DNA from: Apostichopus japonicus
Taxonomy: Eukaryota > Echinodermata > Holothuroidea > Aspidochirotida > Stichopodidae
Direction of reading: 5' to 3'
Assembly: GCF_037975245.1 (NCBI RefSeq)
Contig: NC_092582.1
Span: 17,944,577-18,008,576, forward strand
Length of the DNA: 64,000 nt
Both the position numbers and the translations under genes were made by a program. Below are positions 12,401 to 24,152 of this stretch, piece after piece. The notes beneath the pieces were generated by a model. That model had not been told where the DNA came from, searched no databases, and saw only the letters and a program-made list of their open reading frames with translations. Position 1 is the first letter of the stretch; each line of letters starts with the position of its first letter.

Positions 12401-15400
12401 ATAGAGAGCAAACAACCTGGGATGGACAGTGATAACCGCTGCACAGAAGAATTAGATAATCCTTGACCCCAATGTCATCTTGGGACTGGCCAGCTTCAAA
12501 AATTGTCTGGTTTGAATATTTACTTTGTGGCTCTCTACTACCTGTCTCCCCAAAAATATGCACTCCAATCTACCTTAGCCTTCCCAAATTGATAACATTT
12601 CTTGCACTGTACCCCCCCCTGTGGATCTACGTCTGGGCCTCCTGCCCGCCCCCCCGGCCCCCGCCCGCCCGTGCCCACTTTCTCTTCCTTCTAAATCTGC
12701 CATTCTGAATTCCAACACACCTGCTTTATTTCGTTCAAAAAGTTACCCAATTTGGGTAGGCTAAGGGATGATTAGAGTGCATTTAGTCATACGGAGACAG
12801 GTTTTAGAGATGAATCCAGTAAATTCTAAGAGCTGTCCAATAGATCAAATAAGACAATTATAACAACAAAATGTGATGCCTCTACATGCAGCAATAAAAG
12901 GCATTCACGACCAGACTGACTTTACTTTTAACACATGTATGATGATTATTGTCAGATAATAACATATTCACACTGCTCCCTGCCTGATTACGGTGTATGT
13001 TTTAGTCACTATACCTGTTGCTATGACCAACCCACGCTAATATGAATCACGTAGCAACTCATCAGATCATACCCTTTACTGTATGCATGGGGGAACACAT
13101 CTGCTCAACTTTTTATTTCCTTTTTACACTATTGTAAAAAAAAAAAACCTGTATTAAAGTGTCTTAAGTCATGCAAGCAATCTCAAAATAACATTAAAGC
13201 AGGTTGCTATGGACATTACATACATGTTCTGACTAGCACCAGAAACATTGCGAATGCTACAGTATGTCATGACCCACATACAAAAACCTGAGATGAACTG
13301 CTAAGAAATACAAACTGCATTGTTGCATATGTCAGAAAGATCATTTCTGTATGTTACTGAAATTAAGATGATTTGACTTTTGTAGTATTTTTCAATCGTC
13401 ACTGATATTCATATTTTGTAGTATTTTTCAATCGTCACTGATATTCATACTGAAGGATACCGAAGGAAGAAACCTAGTTCCGATAGCCAGCAGATAAAGC
13501 GACACACGTCCTGCTGCTTAGTTTCAGATATCGGGAGGATATCATATAACCAAAACCTAAGATCATACAGAGCTTGCCAAGAACTTCCACTCATTCATTA
13601 TTTGTAGGCAGTACAAAGCTTGAGTCGCAGCAAAGTTACCCAAAAATTCCCTCATTCACATATAAAGTACTGAAAGTGAATGCACACCATACAACACTTC
13701 ACAATAACAGGCAAATTGTCATTGTTCCCAAGTTGATGACGGACGATGACAAAAATACTCAAATGTGTGATAACCGTGACACCAAAATATGTCACTAGAA
13801 TGAAAAATTCATTCACAGTAAAGAATTTCCCCCCCCCCCCCCCCCCCCCCGTTTTTTTGGCATTTAGTTTTGATGTGTGGTAGATTTGGGAATGTGAGTG
13901 GTTAAAGTTTAAAGGCAGAAAACTTACTGGATTGAAGGGTGCAGTGCTTAAAATGTAAATTAGAGGGGTAGGTAGATGAGGAAGGCGGCACCTTTAAGTA
14001 GACTGGAGACAGGTAAGAGAGGAGCGACTTAAATATTAATTTTTCATTATCTTGTTGAAACTTGCCATGGTCTTTTGGTAACATAAATTTTTGTGGGAGA
14101 GAAAATTTCTGTAAGCAGATTACACAATTAAATAGTTTGCTCTTAAGTAGCAGAATCAACTACATTTAAGCACAGAGATATACTGTACATATCCAATTCA
14201 ATTTGCAAAATCCAAAGTTGGAAAATGTTCTTCTTTGTCATCTTACTTGCCAACAATGTGTGTTTTTCAAATTTATTAATTTTCTCAGAAGTATACAGTG
14301 TATACAGTACTATAGAAGGTGACCTCTAACCCTGTGGTGAAAGAGTAGGTTTTCAATGTGCCCACATTCCGTTTCTGTGGTGTTTGTGGGAGTATTGCCT
14401 CTTTGACATACAATTAATATCCAAAGATAGAAGAAAAAAAAATCATGAGGTTCCAGCCTGTCAATCATGTCATAGTGATGTTAACTTGGTTAAATTTATC
14501 AGTTGAAATGTTATTTAGTCACACAAGTAAAATCATATTAATGGTATTTTGGTGTAAGGTCATAGGTCGTATTTACAACAGTGGTGACAGAAGATGTACA
14601 GTAAATCTACACACTCAGCCACACTGTTTGTCAATTCTAGACATATCTAGAAAGTATGCAAATTAATCATCACATATTTTGAACAGGACTCATGGATTGC
14701 TAAAAGAAAGTGTCTTTCTCATAGGATTTCAAATGTTTTTTTTTTTTTTTACCTTTCAAACAAATATATGCCTGGAATGGAGAAAGGCAAGTTTCAGTGT
14801 TTGGAATGATACATTTATGAAAGGTAGAGGGGTACTGACTGAAAATAACCTGACCAAGTTTATGATGGGGGGGGAGGGGGAGTGGCGAGATGGGGCAAGA
14901 TAGGGGCGAAACAGGTACCAGATGACGAGTAAATTACCTTGTTCCATCTTGAACATGTTTTACAGTACACATCCCTCTTTTTTGTATTTCCTCCTGCTAC
15001 ATTCCAAACCCTAAATCCCTACTTTAAATCCCTTCTCTAAATCCCTTCTCTAAATCCCTTCTCTAGACATTCCTACAGTTAGTCTTCCTTCTTTCCTTGA
15101 TCCTTCCACATTGTATATATGTCTTTGTAAAATATTGTGTCATCAATAAATTCACCTCTGATTACAAACCAGGGCTCTTTCAAAGTTCTATCAATAAACA
15201 TGCCCAAGAACATAAGACACAGAAAGCAAAAGGGCTTATTGTTAACAATTTGAAAATTAACTTTATTAAAACACTGTGTACTTCAGAGCTTAACTTTAAT
15301 AAATAACGTTGCAGTAGAAACAATGCTGGGTAAACATGAAAATTTAGTTTGGTTTCATGGAGAGCATCGCAATCCCAGATTGATATACGGTCTACGTTAT

Positions 15401-18400
15401 ATTCCTGTAGACATGCAAAAAGACATATTTCCACAAACCTTGCAACAAAAAAGACAACAAAAAAAGCAAGAAAACAAAAACATAAACCCACCCACTCACA
15501 CACACACACAACAAAATAAAAGAGAGCAAAGAAACTGAACTCAAAATGGAAAAGAGGTTTATATTTTGTGTCTATTTCTTCTTCCATGTTCACCTTTTTT
15601 ATCACCATAGCTAACCTTTTTAAGTCTTGAACTCATCAAATTTAAGATAACATTATGCTTTGGGTGCAGAGGAAGGAAAGTCAGGGATAGGGGAGGATGG
15701 GAAGGGGGGGGGAGAGGAGAGGGATGTTCATATAATTCTGTTTCCTTCCAATCCAAAAAGTGGTCATGTCTCTGTGTATCTTCTAGCAGAATCTCCCAAA
15801 ATGCACTGGTTTTGGGTATTTTACCAGAGACAATACTTAGGCCTATCTCTCCAATCTACATGTGCGTTTTTCCTATCGACCTAATCTACATGGCTTGAAT
15901 TTTTAAAGCACTGCTTCCCCAAATCATCCCCTACCCCCCTCTCCCTTCCCCTGCCCTCCCCATCCCATTTCAGGGATAATGCTCACTTTCTCCACATTCC
16001 AGATCTAGTCTTATTTAATGCCGATGTTAATCTTACAAAACACTACAGTAGTTACAGGAATATGTTTGCTTACTACAGCAATTGCGCCCAAATGAGAACA
16101 GAAACTATATAATGCCACACAGTTTTATTGTCATTTGGCCACTTGAGATGTTTTGAGGACTTAATTGGCTACATTCTGCCAGGTGTAACCTTTGACCATT
16201 TAATATGCCAATTTATCAAGTGAGCTATTAAACTGAGAGATTGTGATATTTATCACCATCAGGGATTCCTAGAGAAATCAAGGTGTTGATTCTTAAAGCT
16301 TGTTATTTTAAGTAGCTTGGAACACAACTCAAACAACGTACACTATATCACTTAATGAAACAGATCAAAATCATTTTTCACTTAAATAAAAATTGTTCTG
16401 ATAAAATTATGAAGAAATTTTAGTATTAAAATAACTCTCTTTTATAACAATACATCATACCTTGAAGAGATTTATATTGAGTAAACTGTTTTGTGTCAAT
16501 ATCAACAACAAAGCTGCTCCCAAACACTTAACAGTATAATAGAAATAGTCTATGCTAGTCTATGCTATTTCCAAGATCTGCTCATTTCAAGTTTGCATCC
16601 TTTTGTACCATACGTAAACATGAAGCTAAGAAGTGTTTAGTTCTTGTCTTTAAAGTTCCACTACAAATTGTTACCTTAAAGGGGATGTACACTATGTTCA
16701 CTAGTGTTGTATAACCCTTACAGACCTCTATATAAGTGAAAGTTGCAAACATTTCGAATCAAATGTCATTCTACGCACGGTAGAAAGAAGTGTTAACGCT
16801 TTGGGGAGACAGGTAAGCGAGGAAATAATTTTTAAAAAAATTTTTTTAATTTTTAAATTTTTTTTTAAGGTGCATATCTCTGAAATTGTTTGGTAAAAAT
16901 GTGACAGCTTCAACCAGCCACATGTGGTAAATGGGATGCAGGAACATGTGACCAAGATAATCAGATTAAGTTCCTCTTTTACAAGCCAAAATCATGTTGA
17001 CATCTCAACTAGATTATTTCGATGGAAGTTCCAAGCTTTATCTGTTTTCCTGTATAGGTCTTCAATTAAAAGGTGAGGTTGTGAGGAGACAGGTAAGTCA
17101 GGAAGAAGTCAATTAGAGACTATCAAAGTCAACAGCAGCTGAGGGTATAACCAATCATGTTTCTTTCATCGTGATCTCTTTAAACACAAGAGGATGTCTT
17201 AACGAAAGTCTCTATGCAAAGTGTTGGAACATTTAAAGGGAGTAGTCGGCTGGTTGTCACTCTGAAATGTTGGGATTTTCCTTTGCAGCAATTTAACTGC
17301 ACAGCAAAAATATGACTTTTTCAACGACATTAATGTATTAATGGCAGGTATTACTGATCGATGTCACATTTAATGGATAGCTCTGCAGTCCCTAGGGCGA
17401 CTAGCAGGGTAGAACTTCTCTCAGACCATCAAACAATCTTTTACAAGTTTCAGTCCCTGATTTTAAAAATATTTGGAATTTCTGCTGAGATCAGACAGTA
17501 CTGTAAATTAACAGTCAGGAAGTTTCAATATTCATTTCAGTCGCTAGTACTGCAATGTATATCAGCCATATTTCAGCCTTAGACGACAAGCTATGTATTC
17601 CTGACATGCAAGATACAATGTTACGTTAATATGTGCAGATATTGGCCCTAAGGTGGACAATACCATAAGGGAGACCAAACCTTAGGATGTTCGCATGAAG
17701 AATAAAAATAAAGAAAAACTTGCAGGCTTTTCATTTCACAACAGAGGGGAAGTATTGTAGGTAACTGTAGTTGACCATTGATTGCAACCTCTAGCTACCC
17801 AACTAACAAGTCATTTCTCTGTTTAAAAGCACAACAAAAATTTGAGTAATCATTAACCAAGTAGATGTAACTAATCACCTGGAGTTATCTCTTAAATCCA
17901 GGAATCAAATGCCAAAGGTCTCCATTAAATAGTCAGTACATTTACATTGAAACTCTGTACAGATAGAGCATCGCTTTTATCATCTACTGAGTCACGAAAA
18001 CTGACCACTTCAAGAGTCGCCACAAGGAAGCCTTAGAGTAAGATGCCCAACACTCTAGGAATAAGCGGTACCCCTTAATGTGTCACATTGTTTAATAGCT
18101 AACTGGATAGTTGATAAGTTTTAATAACACAGCAAGCTGTTCCATCGCCGCCCATAAATAAAAGAACATTCGTCAATGACCGAATCCAACCCATTACAGG
18201 ATTCCCAGCTCAGGAATCAGTTCTTTTACGATAAAAACCTTCAGCTTTGACAGAATATACTGTATGTTGGTCAGTTCCATAAATATTAATCAATTAATAC
18301 ATCAAAATTCAAGAGGAAATGAAGGAATTGAGATGCCCTGAAGGAATTATTTCTGAACCCATTTTAAATTAAGCTATCATTACACTACAGAAATATACTT

Positions 18401-18495
18401 TTCTTTCTGTTTACTCTCAGTAAAAGTTAGCAGAAATAAAATTCAGAGCAAAGCAGAATAGATACACTAACCTGGACATCCTGTAAGGAGCTCAT
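3298..18495 (-). CDS. FNBP1-like: CIP4/FNBP1/TOCA-family F-BAR protein, N-terminal 213 residues in six exons (partial)
   Basis: Coding exons in order of transcription: 18495-18472, 12151-12036, 10851-10801, 7679-7466, 3816-3712 and 3426-3298 (639 nt, 213 codons). Every junction is GT/AG and the phases agree. The start is MSSLQDVQ, then [73 protein letters not shown] and [19 protein letters not shown]. These blocks fall in the same order as in the F-BAR domains of human FNBP1, FNBP1L and TRIP10/CIP4 (for example LEKHTQWGIDIL, KYQPKK, NDYAGQHEVISEN, INVTKADVEKARQQ). F-BAR dimers bind and curve plasma membrane; in this family HR1 and SH3 domains follow and link Cdc42 and N-WASP to endocytosis. 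Those domains and the last part of the F-BAR lie beyond the left edge. The orthology assignment is from recalled family sequences; which of the three vertebrate paralogues it matches cannot be said. Confidence 0.88.
3712..3816 (-). CDS. FNBP1-like: F-BAR gene coding exon 5
   Basis: 35 whole codons, from [16 protein letters not shown] to NRTKAEVER, in the helix that reads CKEAD...INVTKADVEKA in the vertebrate proteins. It has a gtgag donor and a tag acceptor. Confidence 0.88.
5588..5690. repeat. Minisatellite, unit about 14 bp (CATAAGGAGCAAC)
   Basis: About seven imperfect units of (c)ataaggagcaac(c) in a row within F-BAR intron 4. Confidence 0.85.
7171..7420 (+). repeat. Direct repeat pair carrying the GGAGACAGGTAAG motif
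   Basis: 7171-7233 and 7356-7420 share about 60 bp: the motif, GAGGAA, then a common block ending CTACTATATAGGTATATG and TACATT. The period is about 186 bp. Confidence 0.8.
7466..7679 (-). CDS. FNBP1-like: F-BAR gene coding exon 4
   Basis: The largest exon (214 nt), encoding [12 protein letters not shown] through KKKLDS. It aligns with the SxxAFxxxLxExNDYAGQHExISEN region and the long charged helix ELKQERK of CIP4/FNBP1. Its acceptor lies only about 40 bp from the hAT-type element at 7728. The pyrimidine tract (cttccctcttgtctctcc on the minus strand) is intact. Confidence 0.9.
8425..9508. repeat. Foldback: inverted tandem arrays of a roughly 23-bp unit around a repeat core
   Basis: The left arm (8425-8579) is a tandem series of CATTTCGCCCAACCAGCCTGGT-type units. 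The right arm (9331-9508) is the reverse complement series, ending GGGCGAAGTG to mirror CACTTCGCCC at the left tip. Both arms share the same order of variant units from the outside in (AACAACC, AACTGCC, AACCAGCCTGGTC). This layout resembles foldback-type DNA elements, possibly a separate element nested in the hAT. No clear target duplication was seen. Confidence 0.88.
8597..9090. repeat. Imperfect tandem repeats forming the core of the foldback
   Basis: The block GGAAACGTTCGGGAATTG recurs at about 8600, 8760, 8862 and 9024, and GGATCAGTGTTTTAGGGGT at about 8663, 8823 and 9055. The spacing is irregular, near 100-160 bp. No coding capacity. Confidence 0.85.
9793..10800 (-). other. F-BAR intron 3, part 5' of the hAT element
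   Basis: Non-coding; contains two motif copies (10086 and 10306) and a short G-rich run near 10590-10613. Confidence 0.65.
10086..10107 (+). repeat. GGAGACAGGT motif copy
   Basis: aggagacaggtattagtgagg; followed by gtgatgtgaatgaa. A member of the dispersed series described in the findings. Confidence 0.7.
10801..10851 (-). CDS. FNBP1-like: F-BAR gene coding exon 3
   Basis: A 51-nt exon that continues LK with [16 protein letters not shown], the basic linker equivalent to KKYQPKK in FNBP1. The acceptor follows a T-rich tract ending in cacag, and the donor is CA/gtaag. Confidence 0.88.
11066..11795. repeat. GGTAT/ATGGT pentanucleotide satellite, about 730 bp
   Basis: Almost uninterrupted GGTAT units with interspersed GGTAAT hexamers, in F-BAR intron 2. 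It creates long spurious open frames of Tyr-His-Thr-Ile-Pro composition on the minus strand. Confidence 0.97.
12036..12151 (-). CDS. FNBP1-like: F-BAR gene coding exon 2
   Basis: Encodes [13 protein letters not shown] through MDYASQLK, matching helix 1 and the start of helix 2 of CIP4-type F-BAR domains. It is bounded by acceptor tacag/GAC and donor AAA/gtaagt. Length is 116 nt, ending in phase 2. Confidence 0.9.
12541..12814. repeat. Inverted repeat pair containing the CCTGTCTCC/GGAGACAGG motif
   Basis: 12541-12597 (CCTGTCTCC ... ATGCACTCCAATC ... CTTAGCC ... CCCAAATTG) reads like the reverse complement of 12746-12801 (CCTGTCTCC ... ATGCACTCTAATC ... CTTAGCC ... CCCAAATTG). About 150 bp lies between the arms. 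Confidence 0.8.
13380..13449 (+). repeat. Tandem duplication of a roughly 36-bp block
   Basis: tgtagtatttttcaatcg...tcactgatattcata occurs twice back to back, with no differences seen in the shared core, so it is probably recent. Confidence 0.9.
15008..15068 (+). repeat. Minisatellite, unit CTAAATCCCTTCT
   Basis: Four to five 13-14 bp units (ctaaatccct/ttctctaaatccc) in F-BAR intron 1. Confidence 0.85.
18472..18495 (-). CDS. FNBP1-like: F-BAR gene coding exon 1 (MSSLQDVQ)
   Basis: The ATG at 18495-18493 opens eight codons that end at donor CAG/gttag. The family usually begins with a similarly short, poorly conserved leader before the DQF/DQL position, which supports this start. Phase 0. Confidence 0.75.
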
Positions 18496-18843
18496 TTTGA
18501 ACCAAGAAACCACTCCCCAAAAAAAGGGAACAATTTGGCTCGTCGGTTTGTATAGCTTCCCAACTGTTAGAACGAGTGTGATGATTTGATTGGCACGGTG
18601 AATGGAGTATTTGATAAACGATTGAAAGAGTAATACTAATAACTAACGGATCAACGGTTCAGTTTCCATACGAACTCAGTCAGTTACATTTCAAAGCGAC
18701 ATGACAGTCTATTTCCCTTTTCCTGGTCTCTGTTCAAGTAGCTATGTCAGTAAGCTTATCATCACTGGGAACTGAGCAGAGGAACTTGGCGCAGAGAAAG
18801 GGAAGGAAAGACATTTCCAAGGGTGATGAAGGATCTTACACTC
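18496..18843 (-). promoter_or_regulatory. Presumed 5' leader and promoter region of the F-BAR gene
   Basis: Sequence immediately upstream of the first coding exon. No TATA box or other decisive element was recognised; placement rests only on the ATG-containing exon at 18472-18495. A non-coding upstream exon cannot be excluded. Confidence 0.35.
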
Positions 18844-19079
18844 GGTACGGCAGATAACCGCCTAACCGGATTACCCACAGAGATAATAAACAAGAGACAA
18901 AGGAAAAACATATATGTGGAAAATGATGTAATGTCGGATCATCTTTTACGGTACGGCAAATAACCGGACGGTTATTAAATAACCGGACGGTACGGCAGAT
19001 AACCGGATTACTCACAGAGATAATAAACAAGAGAGAAAGGAAAAATGTACGTGGAAAAATGATGTAATGTCGGAACATC
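18844..19079. repeat. Direct repeat (about 95 bp, twice) upstream of the F-BAR gene
   Basis: 18844-18943 and 18989-19079 share GGTACGGCAGATAACCG, ACAGAGATAATAAACAAGAG and GGAAAAATGATGTAATGTCGG blocks. Between them the shorter string AAATAACCGGACGGT is repeated. Confidence 0.88.
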
Positions 19080-20493
19080 ATTGCAAATGTAATGTCTCTC
19101 TGTATGTTTTTACTCAAAGGTGTATACCGTACACTTCCAGAATTCAAACAGTAATTCGCATACATATCATCAGATATTTAAGTCTGGATCAAAAGTTGCT
19201 TTAAATATAGAAAAGCAAGCTATTCCTATTACACTTCAACTCAAAAACACTACGGATGAATGAGCAGAGGAGGAGCTTTAACTTTCTAGCACACTGTTTG
19301 TAGGAGATGCTTGTGATTTCTTTGAGTGTAAACTACTTTCCATGATCATCCAGGAAACGCAGTTTTGCCAGACGTGTCATTGGATAGGGAGAGAGTATTC
19401 CTAGTAGTCTGGCGTACATTGAACATTAGTGTCAACCTCGTAACTCCAGGGGTTACTAATTTACTATGCGGAAGTGAAACAGTGATGTCACACATCTTCA
19501 CCTGACATCTGAACCTATCAAAACTATCACAAAAATTGCCAAAATTCTAAATTTCATCTATACTCATCTATAGTATTTCATCTATACTGTACATTTGATC
19601 TATGCTTACAACAAATTTACATCTCTCTTTCGTTCTGTTATTTTTGTTTTGTCGTCCGTGCAAGAGATGTTCTTTGTAATCTGCGACTCACTTTTATTTT
19701 ATTACACATACACAAATGGCAACTCTTATCGCAATTTCAGTGAGCACCTCAATAAACATGAGATATGATAAAGATGATGATGATGGTTGGGGTTCATTTC
19801 TCCTTTAATCAGAGAACAATGTTCAGTGAGATTCATCCAGGGTGGTTTATTGACTCAGCCTACAGTACAACTATAATTCTGTGACAGAGAGAGAGAGTTA
19901 GAAGGCTTTTCCTTAATAATAAATGTTTTTTATGGTCCATACTTTACAATACAAACTTCTGTCTCCTACTTGTACATTACTACAGTATAAGACTGTGATC
20001 GGATGATCTAAGCACACGGTTACATCTGGACGGAAAGGGAAAGCAATTCAATTAACTGTTTAGTCTCGGTAGTATATGAGGAACATCCTTCTCGATGAGC
20101 AATAGAGAGCGGATCATCAAAAGTGAGAGAAGGTCGACAAAGGAGGGACGAGGGGGGGAAATTCCCCACGGAAACTTTAACAAAAGGGTACAATGGTTTA
20201 AGGTAGGATAGCGGTTAAGGAGAAAACTTCCCGCTCGATGTTATTGATTAATTAATCAATGGAAATAAGACCACAAAGGAGAGACAATGTTTTCCGATAT
20301 CGAGGTCAAAGCTATTGATGATATGATACTGAATCTATTAAAGTTTAAAAGTTCATTTTCCATTTTTTCATTCATAATGTTGGTAATATAGTAATATATT
20401 GTTACCAATCCATAAGGGTTATCATTTTTTTTAAAGATCTAGATGGCAAAGGTGCATGAAAGACTGGACAGTGGACACAGATCAAGTAAATTC
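19080..20493. other. Intergenic, no gene recognised
   Basis: AT-rich, with a short GA run near 19885 and a G run at 20150. AATAAA-type signals occur on both strands around 19750 and 19842, but no exon can be tied to them. Confidence 0.5.
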
Positions 20494-20865
20494 AAGTGGT
20501 TAAGGCAGTGGACTTGTGATCTAAGGATTACAGGTTCGAGCCCTGGCCAGTTCGTTACTTTGTGTCCTTGGGCAAGGCACTTTATCTCCATTGCCTCTCT
20601 TCACCCAGGTGTATAAGTGGGGACTTGCGAGGTAACTTGTAAATATAGTTGTTTGCGCCGGTTTGTGGCTGCACCCTATGGGAAGTCCCCCGGGGGACAT
20701 GTGGTTGTGGTGCACTGTGGTGCCCCAGGAGAGATTGATTGAATTGTGCACACTTTGGTGTGTAGGTGTGACAAGTTACCAATGACCAGGGTTAAGTTGT
20801 AAAGTCGTGTGAGACGGCCTTGGCCCTGAACAAGACTGTAAACCTAAAATTAAAATTAAAAAAAA
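20494..20865 (+). mobile_element. tRNA-derived SINE
   Basis: It has a tRNA-like head with A-box-like GTGGTTAAGGCAGTGGAC (20497-20514) and B box GGTTCGAGCCC (20533-20543). A tRNA-unrelated body follows, including TCCTTGGGCAAGGCACTTTA, and it ends in an A-rich AAATTAAAATTAAAA tail near 20845-20865. This is the classic SINE layout, transcribed by RNA polymerase III. The central GGGCAAGGCAC block looks like a conserved SINE core domain, but I cannot name the family. Confidence 0.85.
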
Positions 20866-23800
20866 TTATTTAATAAGAAAAACAAAGTGAAAGACCTGTT
20901 TACAGTCTTATATTGAGGCAACATTGGCTAAGACTGTACAAGACTTTACAACAAATTATTCTAAACCTAATGCAGTCACTAAGCCTTGCCAATTCACTCA
21001 GGCACTACCTAATGTCTTCCCCATCCACCCCCCCCCCTCCCCTCTCTCCCACCTCCCCACTCACAGCATTAACCAGTTGGTTCAATGACATCCAATATAG
21101 GTTTTGGCAAAAACAGCTCAGCGTTTCAGACCAACCAAAACAAACTAACATCACCAAAGGGAATTTTCTGAGTCATCGCAAAATGGATTAAACTTGATGA
21201 GAACTGTTCAAACAAGTCGTTAGCTGTCAATGGTTTTTACATTTCAATGGATCTGCTAAGCCAGAACCACTTGTAGCCAACCAACCTGACTAATAAGAGC
21301 CTGAATGGAGCTATTTTAAATTGATTTAGGCTTACACTATTCTTAGGAAATTAATAGCAAATGGAGGGTTAAGGCCATGCATGGGCTGTTGTATAAGTTC
21401 ACTGTAGTGATTTATAACAGTCTGTAGTATACAATTTGGTTTGTATTTAAAGTACTTGCACACCATAATAAGGTGAGCGTAATGACAGCAGTGATGAAAA
21501 GTTGAAGAGGGCAAAGGACTGTGTCACAGCAGGCTAGCAGCAAACTTCCACTAACACCACACTGATGACCTTGGTAGAAAATTTCGGACGTAAAATCTAG
21601 CTTTATTTGTGTCTGTTCGGCAACTGATCAAAATGAGATTTCAAAAGACTTTCTCTCCACATTAAGATTTAATGACAAAGAAACTAGCGGGCTTTTCGTC
21701 CGGACATTCCAAACCCTTGAATATCATCTTCTAATCACGTTTGTCTTCCAGAGCTTGTAAGTTCCATCCAAATTAAGTTTTTTTGAGCTTTTTCAATTCA
21801 CAGCTACACCCACAAAACAGAAAGACACAGGCCTAGACATACAGTAGCAGTACTATACATCAATAGTGCTATAAACAACCACAGTACACTGTATACTACT
21901 ATAAAGGTTACAGTATCCCACAAACTAGTTATTACAAAGAATTTGTTTTATTTTTTTATCCTAAACCACAACAAGCACTGCCCACAGACCAGATGAGCCA
22001 TCATAAAACCAGGGAGTTGTTATTAAAGGAACAACTCCCTATAACAGACAGTGCCAATAACCTTCCTGTTGAAAAATTCTGACAGAACCTTCTAGACGAG
22101 ATTTGTATTAGGATGTTGTATTAGGTTAAATCCTGCTTCTCTCTGCACACTGCGTGGAAACAAAGAGACTTGTTATAACCAAGATTTAATTTACTGTCCT
22201 TATCATGACCATCATGCCAGTTGAGTACATAGTGGGTATTGTGAGTCACCCTGAAGAGCATTAGTATGCATACTCACACTGCTGTACATACAGTATATAT
22301 GGAAAGCATACAGTACATATGGAAAGCATACAGGGGAACAATTCTGATGTTGCCTAATGTTGCATTGTGTGTTTTTTTTTTACTAATATGTTCTTGTTGT
22401 TGTCACTCCAAAACTCCCTGGTTTGGGTATTTACAAGCGATGATAGTTGCCTGTCTTGACTCTACTATTGCACCTTCCTATCTACCTTACAAAAATATTA
22501 ATAATAATAACAATGCTGATTTATAATGTGCGCATACTGTATCCACCCAGTAGGATACACAGCCTAACAACTGGTAATATTTTAGCACTACGCTCCCTTG
22601 ATCGACCTCCTCTGGGCCATTGCCCATCATGTTCTCCTTCCGAATCTACCATTCTCCAGGTTCAAAGGCCTATCGTGTTGAAAATCATGTTGTTTGGACA
22701 TTTCTTGATCATGGTTTGGTTTTCATTACCTGTATCTGAAAGAGAACTCTCTCAACACATTTTCTGAGTGCTGTACACATATGGCATAAATATATTTAGA
22801 GAGGTGGTTATTGAAGAAATCTTTTCTGTCAGTAAACAATCAGTGCAAGATGGCCCCCACAGGTTTGAATAAATCAATGTTGTTGTTGATGTGATAGTTG
22901 CATTTTGAATTTGGCACATTTTGGTTATATGTAAATACTCAACCATTAATTTGGAAAGGAGGACAACCAAAGCTAATATTTTGGTTGTCCGATCGGCTAT
23001 GTGGTCGTCTCCGATGACCAGACTGCCATTAAAGATTTGCCTTGCTTTCAGTGGTTAAGGTTACACAGAATATAGTGGCTCCCCTTACTCATAACATTTC
23101 GGAGAAAGTCATTAACTAAGTAACTAAATAAATCAAACTAATACCTTATAATGGATATTACCTGAAATATGTGTCCTTTGTGTACATGTGTATGTGTATG
23201 AGGTGAATGCGCTATAGTACAAAATATGCAATTCTATTCCACTGACTTTTTTTTCATAACAATTCCTCCACAACTATACAGAAGATCCGAATTTTTATAA
23301 CGTTGCCATTCTCAAACACTAAAGAAAAATGAATCTACAACAGTATGACCAATGACAAGGACAAGGACAGACAATCTCCAACAGCCATCAGTTAGACGAC
23401 TCACATCGATTACGATTCGAGTAAATTACCCAGCTTCGTCTGCACTATAGAAACCAAGCTGAAGTCATCTCTCACCACCTTGACTATCAAGCTCCAACCA
23501 AATGAACTAGCTGGCTGCACAGGAAAATACCATTCCGCGGTAACGGTCTGAGAGAAATGCACATAATTACTATTAGATTGCACCGGTACCGAGCTTTGCT
23601 ATGAACCTTTTCCACATGCACGATGCATGCTAGCGATCAATTCAGTAAACAAGCCAGTGCCACACGAGGCTCTGGCGTTCTCTCAAAATGTGATGAGACT
23701 CGTCACACCGTGAATGCTGCTACTTGAAGTGAGAGATGGCAGCAGCCCAACTGTATACACTTTCCAAAATAAAGAGTACACAAAAAACCAAAGTTTAAAA

Positions 23801-23999
23801 TTGATCATTCCAGAATATTGGATCTGGCATTTTTGGAAAGGGGAAAACAATATGTATGAACACCTGAGCAGAAACTCAAAGTAAAGTACACACAGGGTGT
23901 GGAATACATCATTATTCGAATTGGATGAGTCATCGTACACACACTCACACACACATACACAAAACAAAAAGAACACAGGTGACAGCTAATAGTGCGGGC
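20866..23999. other. Intergenic, no gene recognised
   Basis: A C-rich tract lies at 21020-21060 and short duplicated ATATGGAAAGCATACAG blocks near 22296-22332. No exon with matching splice sites was recognised. Confidence 0.5.
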
Positions 24000-24152
24000 A
24001 ATAATTTAGTGTTCACATTTTATTCACCACATTTATGAAGTCTCTGAATTTTGTCTCTAAGAAAATAGTATGGTTCCTGTGTTAAGACAAAACAAACTGC
24101 TATAGTATATACACATCTTTGCACTTGGTATAGCAATTTGGCCATTTTGCAT
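24000..24152. repeat. Dispersed repeat, copy 1 (pairs with 36210-36356)
   Basis: Shares with 36210-36356, in the same orientation, ATAATTTAGTGTTCA, GTCT(C/T)TGAATTTTGTGTCT, TATGGTT(C/T)CTGTGT, and CCATTTTG about 150 bp in. The intervening lengths match, so both are diverged copies of one family. Confidence 0.7.

Larger units (their letters stand above)
12152..18471 (-). other. F-BAR intron 1, 6.3 kb
   Basis: Non-coding. It contains an inverted pair of a 55-60 bp repeat (12541 and 12750), a duplicated 33-bp block (13380 and 13416), a 22-C run (13829-13850), a CCCTTCTCTAAAT-type minisatellite (15008-15068) and four more motif copies (14004, 14905, 16802, 17082). No exon was recognised. Confidence 0.7.

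Noticed and set aside
15180-15608. 142-codon minus-strand open frame
   Set aside because: Low-complexity Phe/Cys/Val-rich translation of AT-rich intron 1, with no splice-site support or family resemblance.
22447-22767. 106-codon plus-strand open frame
   Set aside because: No splice context, no motif and ordinary composition for intergenic sequence.
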